Shown here piece after piece: positions 7,143 to 13,724 of a stretch of 14,414 bases of DNA. Within the stretch, counting starts at the first letter, position 1. The number at the start of each line of letters is the position of its first letter. The stretch comes from JAWLEV01 sp046538105 (GTDB lineage Bacteria > Chloroflexota > Anaerolineae > UBA1429), in contig JBKHJO010000056.1 of assembly GCA_046538105.1 (NCBI GenBank), forward strand, positions 1-14,414, given 5' to 3'. Position numbers and translations under genes: made by a program. Below the pieces are notes generated by a model. The model had not been told where the DNA came from, ran no database searches, and was given only the letters and a program-made list of their open reading frames with translations.

Positions 7143-8039
7143 ATGAACAACGTTTGGCTTGCTCTGGGATTGACCATCTTTGCGGGCATGGCGACAGGCA
7201 TAGGCAGTGCTATCGCCTTTTTTGCCAAGAGAACGAACTATCGCTTTCTCGCCATCTCCACCGGCTTTTCCGCCGGCGTCATGATATACATCTCCTTTGT
7301 CGAGATCCTGAGCAAGGGCAACGAGGCGTTGGCGGCGGCCTATGGCGCGGGGCTGGGGGGTTGGATCAATGTCGTCTCTTTCTTTGGCGGGATAGCTGTC
7401 ATCGGTGTCATCGACGCATTGATACCAGAGGCGGAGAATCCCCATGAGCCCCATACGGCGGAAGCAAGGGCGGCCCTTGGGGAATCAAAGGCCTCCACCC
7501 TTGCCACTGCGGATGTCGACCCCCAGCATGGAGAAGGCGTTTCTGAGACCAGGGCCGCCTGCCATGAGGAGTTGCTGCGCATGGGCCTGTTCGCCGCCCT
7601 TGCCATCGGTATTCACAACTTGCCCGAGGGCCTGGCCACTTTCCTCTCGGCGCTTGAGGACCCCACGGTCGGGGCGGCCATCGCCGTGGCCATTGCGCTG
7701 CACAACATTCCCGAGGGCATCAGCGTCTCCGTGCCCATCTACTATGCCACTGGCCAACGGGGCAAGGCCTTTCTCTACTCAGCCCTCAGCGGTATCTCCG
7801 AGCCCATCGGCGCGATCATCGCCTACTTTGCCCTGCGCGTCCTCATAGGGGGTGAGGGGGGTGTGATGCCCCCTCAGGTGATGGGCATACTCTTTGCCGG
7901 AGTGGCCGGTATTATGGTCTACATCAGTCTGGACGAACTGCTGCCCACCAGCCGCGCCTACGGTGAGGGACACGACAGCCTGATCGGACTGTTGGCCGGT
8001 ATGGCCGTTATGGCTCTCAGCCTGCTCCTGATGCGCTGA
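7143..8039 (+). CDS. ZIP family divalent metal transporter (ZupT-like)
   Basis: ATG 7143 gives 298 residues beginning directly at the first membrane helix, as usual for ZupT-like proteins. GGAGGA is at 7125-7130 and GGGAG at 7137-7141; neither spacing is ideal, and an ATG at 7083 in the same frame is the alternative. About eight hydrophobic segments are seen. The paired metal-binding motifs HNLPEG (158-163) and HNIPEG (187-192) lie in helices four and five, and SGISEPIG is in helix six. Between helices three and four is a long hydrophilic loop (about 95-145) with His101, His104, His129 and His141, which may bind metal. The family takes Zn2+, Fe2+, Mn2+ or Co2+ into the cytoplasm. The neighbouring UroD-like zinc protein and the Fe-S operon are both possible consumers; the actual ion is unknown. 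Confidence 0.93.
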   Translation: MNNVWLALGLTIFAGMATGIGSAIAFFAKRTNYRFLAISTGFSAGVMIYISFVEILSKGNEALAAAYGAGLGGWINVVSFFGGIAVIGVIDALIPEAENPHEPHTAEARAALGESKASTLATADVDPQHGEGVSETRAACHEELLRMGLFAALAIGIHNLPEGLATFLSALEDPTVGAAIAVAIALHNIPEGISVSVPIYYATGQRGKAFLYSALSGISEPIGAIIAYFALRVLIGGEGGVMPPQVMGILFAGVAGIMVYISLDELLPTSRAYGEGHDSLIGLLAGMAVMALSLLLMR

Positions 8040-8067
8040 TGGGAATAATTGGGTACTCATCCCATCA
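8037..8067. terminator. Hairpin between convergent ZIP and SagB-like genes
   Basis: TGATGGGA at 8037-8044 and TCCCATCA at 8060-8067 form a perfect 8-base inverted repeat around a 15-base loop, overlapping the ZIP stop codon. Both converging genes end here, so it could serve either strand, but neither side has a T-run. The remaining 48 bases to 8115 show nothing else. Confidence 0.4.
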
Positions 8068-8115
8068 CAGTGAACCAGACTTTTCCGCCGAGCATGCCGC
8101 ATATTCTGAAGGGAA

Positions 8116-8838
8116 TTAGTGCTCCCGGCCCACCGCCGTCATATAGATGACGCTCTCTCTTTCGTCCTCGATGCCCAGGAGTTCATTGGCTTCCTCATCA
8201 TAGAGGGCGCCAATCTGACAGCTTCCCAAGCCCAGGGCCACGGCGGCGAGGGCGACATTCTGGGCGATGTGTCCGGCGTCCAAATAGATGTAACGATACG
8301 CCCGCTGCTTGTATTTCCACTTTGATCGCTCAAAGACGCTGGTCCAGACGAACACCACATTCGCTTCGTAGGCCATACGCTGGTCCAGCGCTGCGCGGGC
8401 CGTCTGTAAGGAGAAATCCCCCGTTTGCAATTGTTCCAGGGCGTGCTCGGCGACTGCATAATGATACACGCCTGCCTCTATATCTTCCACGCGCTTCAGC
8501 ACCACATAGGTCTCGATGGGATACAGACCCCCTGCCGATGGTGCAGTGCGAAAGGCCACGCCCCCACTCTCATGAGAGATCCCCTGAGCTGCCCACACCA
8601 GGCGGGAAAGCTCCATCTTGCTCAGCGGCTCATCGGAGAAGCTCCGCACGCTATGACGCTCCTTGAGCGCCCTCCACAAGGACGTGCCGCCCTTGGTTCT
8701 GGGCGAGTCCAGGGGAATCTTGGGGGCGTCTGGATACGCCTTGTACGTCTCGGGCTTGTTGGCCCAATCCAGGCCGCCCCCTGAAAGCTCTCCGCGGACG
8801 TACTTGGTCTGCTCTTGAAATCTATCGCCTATTTTCAC
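8116..8838 (-). CDS. SagB/ThcOx family FMN dehydrogenase (nitroreductase superfamily)
   Basis: The start is GTG at 8838, with a GGGGAG site seven or so bases upstream; the product has 240 residues. It shows the nitroreductase FMN-binding RHSVRSF (61-67), RTAPSAGGLYPIE (97-109), which is characteristic of SagB-type dehydrogenases, and GLGSCQIGALYD (203-214). SagB proteins oxidise azolines in peptide natural products, but many stand-alone members have no known substrate. There is no SagC/SagD cyclodehydratase or precursor peptide here. Instead it is the last gene of the NifS-IscU-TusA-DsrE operon, 16 bases after dsrE. A redox step in that sulfur or Fe-S process is a reasonable guess, not shown by sequence. 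Family call is strong, role unknown. Confidence 0.88.
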   Translation of the reverse strand: MKIGDRFQEQTKYVRGELSGGGLDWANKPETYKAYPDAPKIPLDSPRTKGGTSLWRALKERHSVRSFSDEPLSKMELSRLVWAAQGISHESGGVAFRTAPSAGGLYPIETYVVLKRVEDIEAGVYHYAVAEHALEQLQTGDFSLQTARAALDQRMAYEANVVFVWTSVFERSKWKYKQRAYRYIYLDAGHIAQNVALAAVALGLGSCQIGALYDEEANELLGIEDERESVIYMTAVGREH

Positions 8839-8854
8839 GCCCGTCTCCCCACCG

Positions 8855-9274
8855 TCAGATGAATAGGTTTATGTCAGATTTTCTGGCGTCCCGGATATAA
8901 GCGCCCACGGCGCCGCATTCGTCGATCAGATCTTCTCGGAGATCCTCAAGGGCGATACCCATGATCTCCATGGTCATGTCACAGGCGATGATCTTGCCTC
9001 CCAGTTCCTTATAGTCGGCGAGCATGCGCTCCAGGGAGGCAGCGTTGGCCTCTTTCATGCGCCGCTTGATCATCCATTTCCCCAGCCCCAGGAAATTCAT
9101 CTTGGAGAGCGGCCCCTTGTCCAGGCCGCCCTTTTTGAGACGCTGTAGCCCCCAAAAGGTAAAGAACATGGAGACCTCCATGCCCATGGCCAGGGAGCCG
9201 TTGGCGATGACCAGGGCGCTGTACAGTTTGTCCATATCGCCGCTTTGTACCACGATGGTTGTGCGGTCGGCCAT
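8855..9274 (-). CDS. DsrE/DsrF/DsrH-like family protein (putative sulfur carrier)
   Basis: The 139-residue protein starts ATG 9274 with a GGAGG site close by. It opens with the DsrE-fold strand TTIVVQSGDMDKLYSALVIA, then AMGMEVSMFFTFWGL, and the conserved cysteine is Cys98 in KIIACDMTMEIMGI, the position that carries a persulfide in DsrE/TusD-type proteins. A second cysteine, Cys120, lies in IDECG. Single-subunit DsrE-like proteins of this type often stand beside tusA, as here, where the gap to tusA is 10 bases. They pass sulfane sulfur between carriers in the cytoplasm. It is not a full DsrEFH or TusBCD set. The likely partner is the adjacent TusA; the final acceptor may be the Fe-S scaffold upstream. 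Confidence 0.88.
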   Translation of the reverse strand: MADRTTIVVQSGDMDKLYSALVIANGSLAMGMEVSMFFTFWGLQRLKKGGLDKGPLSKMNFLGLGKWMIKRRMKEANAASLERMLADYKELGGKIIACDMTMEIMGIALEDLREDLIDECGAVGAYIRDARKSDINLFI

Positions 9275-9284
9275 GTTTCCCTCC

Positions 9285-9506
9285 TTATCGTCGGATACGA
9301 ATGGTCCAGTCGTCGTCCGCGCCCTCGATCTCCAAGAGTTCCAATCCCAGCGCCTCGACGGCCATGGGGATCTCTTTTTTCGAGGCCGGATGGGTGCCTA
9401 CTACCTCGACCATGTCCCCCTCTGCCGCCTTACGCAGCGCCTTGCGGGTCTCTACCAGGGGGACGGGACACGTCTCTCCACGCACGTTCACTTTGATATC
9501 GGCCAT
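9285..9506 (-). CDS. tusA: TusA/SirA-family sulfurtransferase
   Basis: The 73-residue protein is the usual TusA size. It carries the signature RGETCPVPLVETRKAL with Cys13 in the CPxP motif, the persulfide-carrying cysteine. GAGGTG five bases upstream supports the ATG at 9506. TusA proteins receive sulfur from a desulfurase or from DsrE-like carriers and hand it to tRNA thiolation, molybdenum cofactor or other pathways. Here it sits between an IscU-like scaffold (nine-base gap) and a DsrE-like protein (ten-base gap), which argues for sulfur trafficking linked to Fe-S assembly or to reductive sulfur metabolism. The symbol denotes the family; tRNA thiolation is not implied. Confidence 0.93.
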   Translation of the reverse strand: MADIKVNVRGETCPVPLVETRKALRKAAEGDMVEVVGTHPASKKEIPMAVEALGLELLEIEGADDDWTIRIRR

Positions 9507-9515
9507 GAAATCACC

Positions 9516-10151
9516 TCATTCAGTAAACTTTACGATGACTTGATCCACGTCCCATAAATAGTCCAGTTTTTCGTGGATCTCCTCCGAGATGTTGTTGGCG
9601 AACTGGTGATCGGCGGGCAGGTCGATCTCCACCCGTATGGTGCCATCTTCTAGCGCGATGTCGTTCACCAGGTTCGTGCGCACCAGATCCAGCCCCACCA
9701 CGGGATTCATGACCCGCTTGAGGCGCCGGCGAACGACCTCTTCCGTCGTCGGCTCCCTCTCGGTGATGAGGCCGTGACGCTCCTTATAGTTCTGGATGGC
9801 GGCTCGCAGGCCGTCCACGGCCAGCACGGAACAGTGGGCCTTGATGGGTGGCAGGCCTCCCAGTTCCTCCGAGGCCTCCTGCCAGGAGATACCTTCCGCC
9901 TCCTCCAGGGTCTTGCCCTTGGCCATCTCGGTGATGATGGAACCCGTGGCGATGTTGGAGGCGCAGCCATAGGACTCGAAGGTGATGTCTTCGATGTGCT
10001 GCGTCTCCTCGTCGACCTTGAGATAGACGGATACCATATCCCCACACGCCGGACTGCCCTCTTTGGCCTCGGCGTCGGCGTCTTTCAGTCGTCCCACGTT
10101 CCGAGGATTCTTGAAATGTTCCATGACCTTTTCGCTATAGGGTAACGGCAT
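9516..10151 (-). CDS. IscU-type Fe-S scaffold fused to a C-terminal DUF59/MIP18-like domain
   Basis: ATG 10151 is chosen because AGGAG at 10160-10164 is eight bases upstream; a GTG at 10160 would overlap the preceding stop as GTGA but lies within that ribosome site. The product has 211 residues. The N-terminal IscU domain (about 1-122) keeps all three cluster cysteines: Cys36 (SPACGD, with the usual Asp two residues on), Cys63 (SYGCAS) and Cys107 (KAHCSV). The HSP-type chaperone LPPVK loop appears as LPPIK. The C-terminal part (about 138-211) reads VRRRLKRVMNPVVGLDLV and ends VDQVIVKF, like DUF59/MIP18/PaaD-type Fe-S targeting domains, but the usual cysteine in the domain's loop is absent (LPADHQFANN). 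This is not the CxxC Nfu domain found in NifU. The gene follows nifS-like by five bases. Scaffold role confident; tail assignment moderate. Confidence 0.87.
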   Translation of the reverse strand: MPLPYSEKVMEHFKNPRNVGRLKDADAEAKEGSPACGDMVSVYLKVDEETQHIEDITFESYGCASNIATGSIITEMAKGKTLEEAEGISWQEASEELGGLPPIKAHCSVLAVDGLRAAIQNYKERHGLITEREPTTEEVVRRRLKRVMNPVVGLDLVRTNLVNDIALEDGTIRVEIDLPADHQFANNISEEIHEKLDYLWDVDQVIVKFTE

Positions 10152-10156
10152 GATAC

Positions 10157-11320
10157 TCACTCCTTTCCCAGTGGACTGATGACTCGCAAATTCTCGATGA
10201 TGTCGCTCAGGGCCTCGCTCACGGTATCGACCTCTTCCACCTCGTTAAAGCGCCCAAAGGTAAAGCGTACGGAACCGTGGGCCCGCTCGTGGTTGCCCCC
10301 GATGCCCAGGATCACGTGGCTGGCCTCCAGGGAGCGGCTAAAGCACGCCGACCCCGTGCTGACGGCAAACCCCCGCATATCCATGTGCAGCAGGATGGAC
10401 TCGCCCTCCACAAAGCGGAACGAGATGTTGGCGTTGTGGGGCAGGCGCTGCTCCGGGTGCCCGTTGAGTTGGGAATGGGGGATCTGTAACAGTTTTTCCG
10501 TCAGCCGGTCGCGCATGGCCTGCAGGCGGGCCGTCTCTTCCGACGTCACCATCTCCACCGCTTTGGCGAACCCCACCGCGGCGGGGATATTCTCCACGCC
10601 ACCCCTCCGATTGGATTCCTGAAAACCGCCGTCCATCCATTTCGTGAACGGTGTGCCCTCGCGCAGATAGAGGCCCCCGATCCCCTTGGGACCGTGGATG
10701 AGGTGGCCCGTCACGGTCACCATGTCCACGGGCGTCTCTGCCACGTCCAGGGGCACGCGCATGAAGGAATGGGTGGCGTCGGTGTGGAACAGAACATCCT
10801 TTTCCTGACAGATCCGGGCGATGGCGTCCACGTCCTGCAGGGTGCCGATCTCCTGATTGGCCGACTGCATGGAGACCAGGATCGTCTGAGGTGTGATGGC
10901 CTGAGAGAACTGACCCAGATCGATGCGGCCGTATTCGTCCACGTCAAGATAGGTGACTTCAAACCCCTCCCGTTCCAGGGCCCGGGCGCTGTGCAAGACG
11001 GGAAAATCTTCGATCTTGCTAACGATGAGGTGCCGCCCCTTCTTTTCGGCCAGGGCTGTGGCCACCCCCTTGATGGCCATGTTGCTCGATTCCGTGCTGC
11101 CGGAGGTGAACACGAATTCCTCCGCTTGGGCTCCCAGGGCGCCGGCTATGGTATTCCGCGCTTCCTCCAGAGCGTCCTTGGCGTCTATGCCCAGCGTATA
11201 GCCAAACTGTGAGGTGGCCACGGCATATTTTTCAAAAAAGTAGGGTTTCATGGCCTCCAGAACGCGCGCGTCGAGCCGCGTCGTGGCACCATTATCCAGG
11301 TAGATGAATTTATCCAGCAT
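10157..11320 (-). CDS. NifS/IscS-family aminotransferase-fold protein lacking the PLP lysine
   Basis: AGGAGG at 11327-11332, six bases upstream, fixes the ATG at 11320; 387 residues is normal for NifS/IscS. Present are the phosphate-binding TSGSTESSN (72-80), Asp181 in HTDATHS (the PLP ring-nitrogen partner) and the mobile-loop Cys326 in STGSACFS, which carries persulfide in desulfurases. Missing is the Schiff-base lysine: the usual GHK-xxGPKG motif is GHLIHGPKG with Leu207 (codon CTC at 10702-10700). The PLP-stacking histidine after IE is Asp105, and the glutamine of DATQS is His184. The C-terminal part resembles the Archaeoglobus fulgidus IscS that has Asp at the lysine site and forms a complex with IscU. 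It heads the operon, directly before the IscU fusion. It may act as a scaffold partner or cysteine ligand donor, not as a desulfurase; that is inference. Confidence 0.9.
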   Translation of the reverse strand: MLDKFIYLDNGATTRLDARVLEAMKPYFFEKYAVATSQFGYTLGIDAKDALEEARNTIAGALGAQAEEFVFTSGSTESSNMAIKGVATALAEKKGRHLIVSKIEDFPVLHSARALEREGFEVTYLDVDEYGRIDLGQFSQAITPQTILVSMQSANQEIGTLQDVDAIARICQEKDVLFHTDATHSFMRVPLDVAETPVDMVTVTGHLIHGPKGIGGLYLREGTPFTKWMDGGFQESNRRGGVENIPAAVGFAKAVEMVTSEETARLQAMRDRLTEKLLQIPHSQLNGHPEQRLPHNANISFRFVEGESILLHMDMRGFAVSTGSACFSRSLEASHVILGIGGNHERAHGSVRFTFGRFNEVEEVDTVSEALSDIIENLRVISPLGKE

Positions 11321-11347
11321 GCCCTTCCTCCTTCGGACATCTTCTCA

Positions 11348-11376
11348 ATATTCTTTATGTATTTTAGCATGAATAT
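11348..11376. promoter_or_regulatory. Small inverted repeat around the operon -10 box (possible operator)
   Basis: ATATTC at 11348-11353 and GAATAT at 11371-11376 are perfect inverted copies separated by 17 bases that contain the predicted -10. The sequence is A/T-rich and short, so chance is a real possibility. It does not match the IscR or Fur consensus as I know them. Confidence 0.25.
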
Positions 11377-11389
11377 ACCGATCAGTCCA
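11361..11389 (-). promoter_or_regulatory. Predicted promoter of the nifS-iscU-tusA-dsrE-sagB operon
   Basis: On the minus strand TGGACT (11389-11384) is followed after 17 bases by TAAAAT (11366-11361), with TGC directly before it (extended -10). It lies about 40 bases before the nifS-like start codon. The -10 is bracketed by ATATTC/GAATAT inverted copies at 11348-11353 and 11371-11376, a possible operator. Confidence 0.55.
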
Positions 11390-11437
11390 TGACAAAAGTC
11401 ACACCATGTTGCTGGGCTTTTTCCCCGATTGGTCGAC

Positions 11438-11466
11438 TTCTCCCTGTGGTCGGGATATGTTATAAT
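11438..11466 (+). promoter_or_regulatory. Predicted extended -10 promoter of the site-2 protease gene
   Basis: A perfect TATAAT at 11461-11466 is preceded by TGT (11458-11460), an extended -10; the -35 (TTCTCC, 11438-11443, spacer 17) is weak. Transcription would begin near 11473, and the start codon is at 11476, so the message is predicted to be leaderless or nearly so. Confidence 0.55.
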
Positions 11467-11475
11467 TCATTCGTC

Positions 11476-12222
11476 ATGAATAGGAATAAAAGCGCGTTTC
11501 TCGGAAAATTCGATCAGGACCGTACGTTTTGGCTCATCGTTGGGGGGTTGATTCTCGTTTACGCCCTGCTTAACACCCGGGCCGTGTTGCCCATCATCTT
11601 TTCCCTGGTGGGGCTTCTTTTGGCCGTGACGGTGCACGAGTGCGCCCATGCATGGCTGGCCGACAGGTTGGGCGATCCCACGGCGCGGCTGCGGGGGCGG
11701 GTCTCGTTGAATCCCCTGGTGCACCTGGATCCCATGGGTACGGTGATGATGGTCATCACCGTCTTTACGGGGATGGGTATAGGGTGGGGCAAACCGGTGC
11801 CCGTCAACCCCTATCAACTCAAATATGGGCGGCGTTTTGGGGAGGCGCTGGTGGCCCTGGCCGGGCCGGTGGCGAACCTCCTTTTGGCCGCAATTGTGGG
11901 CCTGGTGGCTCGCCTCATGGGAGGGAACCTCTTTCTCCTTTATTACATACTGCGTATCCTGGTGATGACCAACGTCGTCATCGCTGTGTTTAACCTGTTG
12001 CCCTTTCCGCCGCTGGACGGGCACAGTGTGTTGCTGGGGCTCTTGAGCCTGAGCAATGCTGAGTGGGTATGGCGCCTCTCAGAGTTCGTGGCCGGCTGGG
12101 AACGATACGGCGCCATGATTCTGCTGGGGGTGATCCTCGTCTCGCAGTTTATGGGGCTCAACATCATCGGCGCCCTGATAGGCCCTCCAACGCAGTTCTT
12201 TTTGCATCTCATCCTGGGTTGA
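11476..12222 (+). CDS. Site-2 protease family (M50) intramembrane zinc metalloprotease
   Basis: ATG 11476 gives 248 residues, normal for the short M50 class without a PDZ domain. Zinc ligands His54 and His58 with Glu55 form HECAH inside a membrane helix, and the third ligand is Asp181 in NLLPFPPLDG. The conserved GWGKPVPVNP turn is near 103-112. At least five hydrophobic segments are visible. Such proteins cut membrane-embedded substrates, for example anti-sigma factors or regulators, in the cytoplasmic membrane; the substrate here is unknown. There is no Shine-Dalgarno sequence before the ATG and a strong -10 stands ten bases upstream, so translation is probably leaderless. It heads a plus-strand run with an HD protein (15-base gap), a TyrA-like dehydrogenase and a glycosyltransferase. 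Confidence 0.92.
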   Translation: MNRNKSAFLGKFDQDRTFWLIVGGLILVYALLNTRAVLPIIFSLVGLLLAVTVHECAHAWLADRLGDPTARLRGRVSLNPLVHLDPMGTVMMVITVFTGMGIGWGKPVPVNPYQLKYGRRFGEALVALAGPVANLLLAAIVGLVARLMGGNLFLLYYILRILVMTNVVIAVFNLLPFPPLDGHSVLLGLLSLSNAEWVWRLSEFVAGWERYGAMILLGVILVSQFMGLNIIGALIGPPTQFFLHLILG

Positions 12223-12237
12223 GCAAAGGGTCCCTGT

Positions 12238-12741
12238 ATGGGCTGGAAGTATCGTTTGCGACAGTTTCTGGGTCACCTGCAGGCGGACGAGATGGAGATG
12301 GATTATGGTCCGGCGAAGGAACTTCTTCCTGCCCAGGCTTTTGCCCTCTTTCGGGGCATGTCGGCGGGGGATCAGCGGCATGCCCTGTGTGTTCTGCGTG
12401 TCCTCGATAGGGATGGGGAGCCGTCGCAGGCGCTGAGGCGGGCCGCGTTGTTGCACGATGTGGGAAAGGCGTGTGGCGACCTAAAGATGTGGCATCGGGT
12501 GCTCGGCGTGGCCGCGGGGGCTGTGGATGAGACACTACTCTCGCGTCTGGCCTCTTCGGATGATGGCCTCTATGTGCAGGCGCACCATGCCGATCTTGGC
12601 GCTCGGTTGTGTGAGGAGGTGGGGCTCTCGCCTTTTGTCGTGGATCTGGTGCGCTATCACGAATCCCCGCTGGAGGAGATGGACGATCCCACCCTGCACG
12701 AAGCGCTGGCAGCGCTAAAGGCGGCCGATGACGTATGTTAG
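12238..12741 (+). CDS. HD-domain protein (putative metal-dependent phosphohydrolase)
   Basis: The protein has 167 residues. HD-superfamily ligands are seen in order: His48 (QRHALCVL), His73-Asp74 (ALLHDVGK), His116-His117 (QAHHADLGARL), His141 (VRYHESP) and an Asp near the end (KAADD, 164-165). The HDVGK form and the later HxxP-like element recall HD-type hydrolases of nucleotides or cyclic dinucleotides, but the HD-GYP signature itself is absent. Only a weak AAAGGG (12225-12230) precedes the start, so it may depend on coupling to the protease gene 15 bases upstream. It could act with that protease in signalling, but the substrate cannot be told from sequence. The neighbouring gene begins 34 bases downstream. 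Confidence 0.82.
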   Translation: MGWKYRLRQFLGHLQADEMEMDYGPAKELLPAQAFALFRGMSAGDQRHALCVLRVLDRDGEPSQALRRAALLHDVGKACGDLKMWHRVLGVAAGAVDETLLSRLASSDDGLYVQAHHADLGARLCEEVGLSPFVVDLVRYHESPLEEMDDPTLHEALAALKAADDVC

Positions 12742-12775
12742 CGGATGGGATTCTGTAGAGGGAGACTGTAGCATC

Positions 12776-13702
12776 ATGAACTTGACCTTGGTGGGGCTCG
12801 AATTGGTGGGCACGTCGGTGGGACTGGCGCTCAAAGCGGTGAGCGACGATCTCTCTATCGTGGGCCATGATCCCCATGCCGACAGCGTCAAACGTGCCCA
12901 GGAACTGGGGGCCATCGACGAGAGTCATTGGAACCTCCTCGCCGCCTGCGAGGAGGCCGATCTCATCTTCCTCGACGTGGATCTGGAAGAGATAAAGACG
13001 ACGCTGGAGGCTCTGAGCGGCGAGATCAGGGAGGGGACGGTCATCGTGGACACCTATGCCCTAAAGCGCCCCGTGATCGAGATGGCCCGGCGGCTGCTCT
13101 CCGACAATGTCCATTTTGTGGGGGGGCACGTGGTGTCTCCCAGGATCCGAGGGGATGAGGAGCCTGCGCCTGATCTCCTAAAGGGTGCGACCTTTTTCCT
13201 CGTGGCCCCCGAGGGTGTGGATTCCCAGGCCATGGATATGGCCTCCAACCTGGCCGAGGCGGTGGAGGCCGTTCCCCGCTACATCGATGCGGCGGAGCAC
13301 GATGGCCTGGTAGCCGCCACGCTACAACTTCCGCTGTTGAGCGCCCTGGCCATGATCGATACGTTGCACCAGGAGACGGGGGCCAGGGAACGAAAGGAGG
13401 CCACGGGGGGCGCCCTGGCCGGTATGGTCTCCCTGCTATCCCGGTCGCAGGCCCTTGCCGCCGCTCCCTTTTTGCACAATCGGGAGAATATGTTGCATTG
13501 GCTGGACATCTATGCGAGGCGATTGGATGCCCTGCGAGCCGCGCTGGCCGGCGGGGAGGTGGAGGCCCTGGAGAAAGAGATCGCCAGGGTCCGCGAGACC
13601 GGCGAGGAATGGATGCGTGACGCGTCGTCCGATAAAGGGCAGGGCGAGGCCTCAGGGAGTGGATGGCGCGATCTCTTCTTGGGGGGTCTCGGGCGCCGTT
13701 GA
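12776..13702 (+). CDS. Prephenate/arogenate dehydrogenase-like (TyrA family) protein, divergent
   Basis: ATG 12776 begins directly at the first Rossmann strand; GAGGGAG at 12758-12764 stands 11 bases upstream. An in-frame ATG at 12728 inside the HD gene is a less likely alternative. The product has 308 residues. The order of segments follows TyrA: Rossmann strand, VGHDPHADSVKRAQELGAID, DLIFLDVDLEEIKTTL, IVDTYALK, HFVGGH, and a helical C-terminal half. Three signature positions differ. The dinucleotide motif GxGxxG is GLELVG with Glu9, the serine of the usual SxK segment is Ala95 (ALK), and the residues after catalytic-type His118 read VVSP instead of PMAG. Prephenate dehydrogenase activity is therefore doubtful; it may be a relative with another substrate. 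No other aromatic amino-acid genes are in the window. Confidence 0.75.
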   Translation: MNLTLVGLELVGTSVGLALKAVSDDLSIVGHDPHADSVKRAQELGAIDESHWNLLAACEEADLIFLDVDLEEIKTTLEALSGEIREGTVIVDTYALKRPVIEMARRLLSDNVHFVGGHVVSPRIRGDEEPAPDLLKGATFFLVAPEGVDSQAMDMASNLAEAVEAVPRYIDAAEHDGLVAATLQLPLLSALAMIDTLHQETGARERKEATGGALAGMVSLLSRSQALAAAPFLHNRENMLHWLDIYARRLDALRAALAGGEVEALEKEIARVRETGEEWMRDASSDKGQGEASGSGWRDLFLGGLGRR

Positions 13703-13724
13703 GTTTGGAGGGAGGATGGTTCTC

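Noticed and set aside
10158..10160. GTG start of the IscU-like gene overlapping the nifS-like stop as GTGA
   Set aside because: Four-base overlaps are common, but this GTG lies inside the AGGAG that is well placed for the ATG at 10151, so the ATG is the better start.
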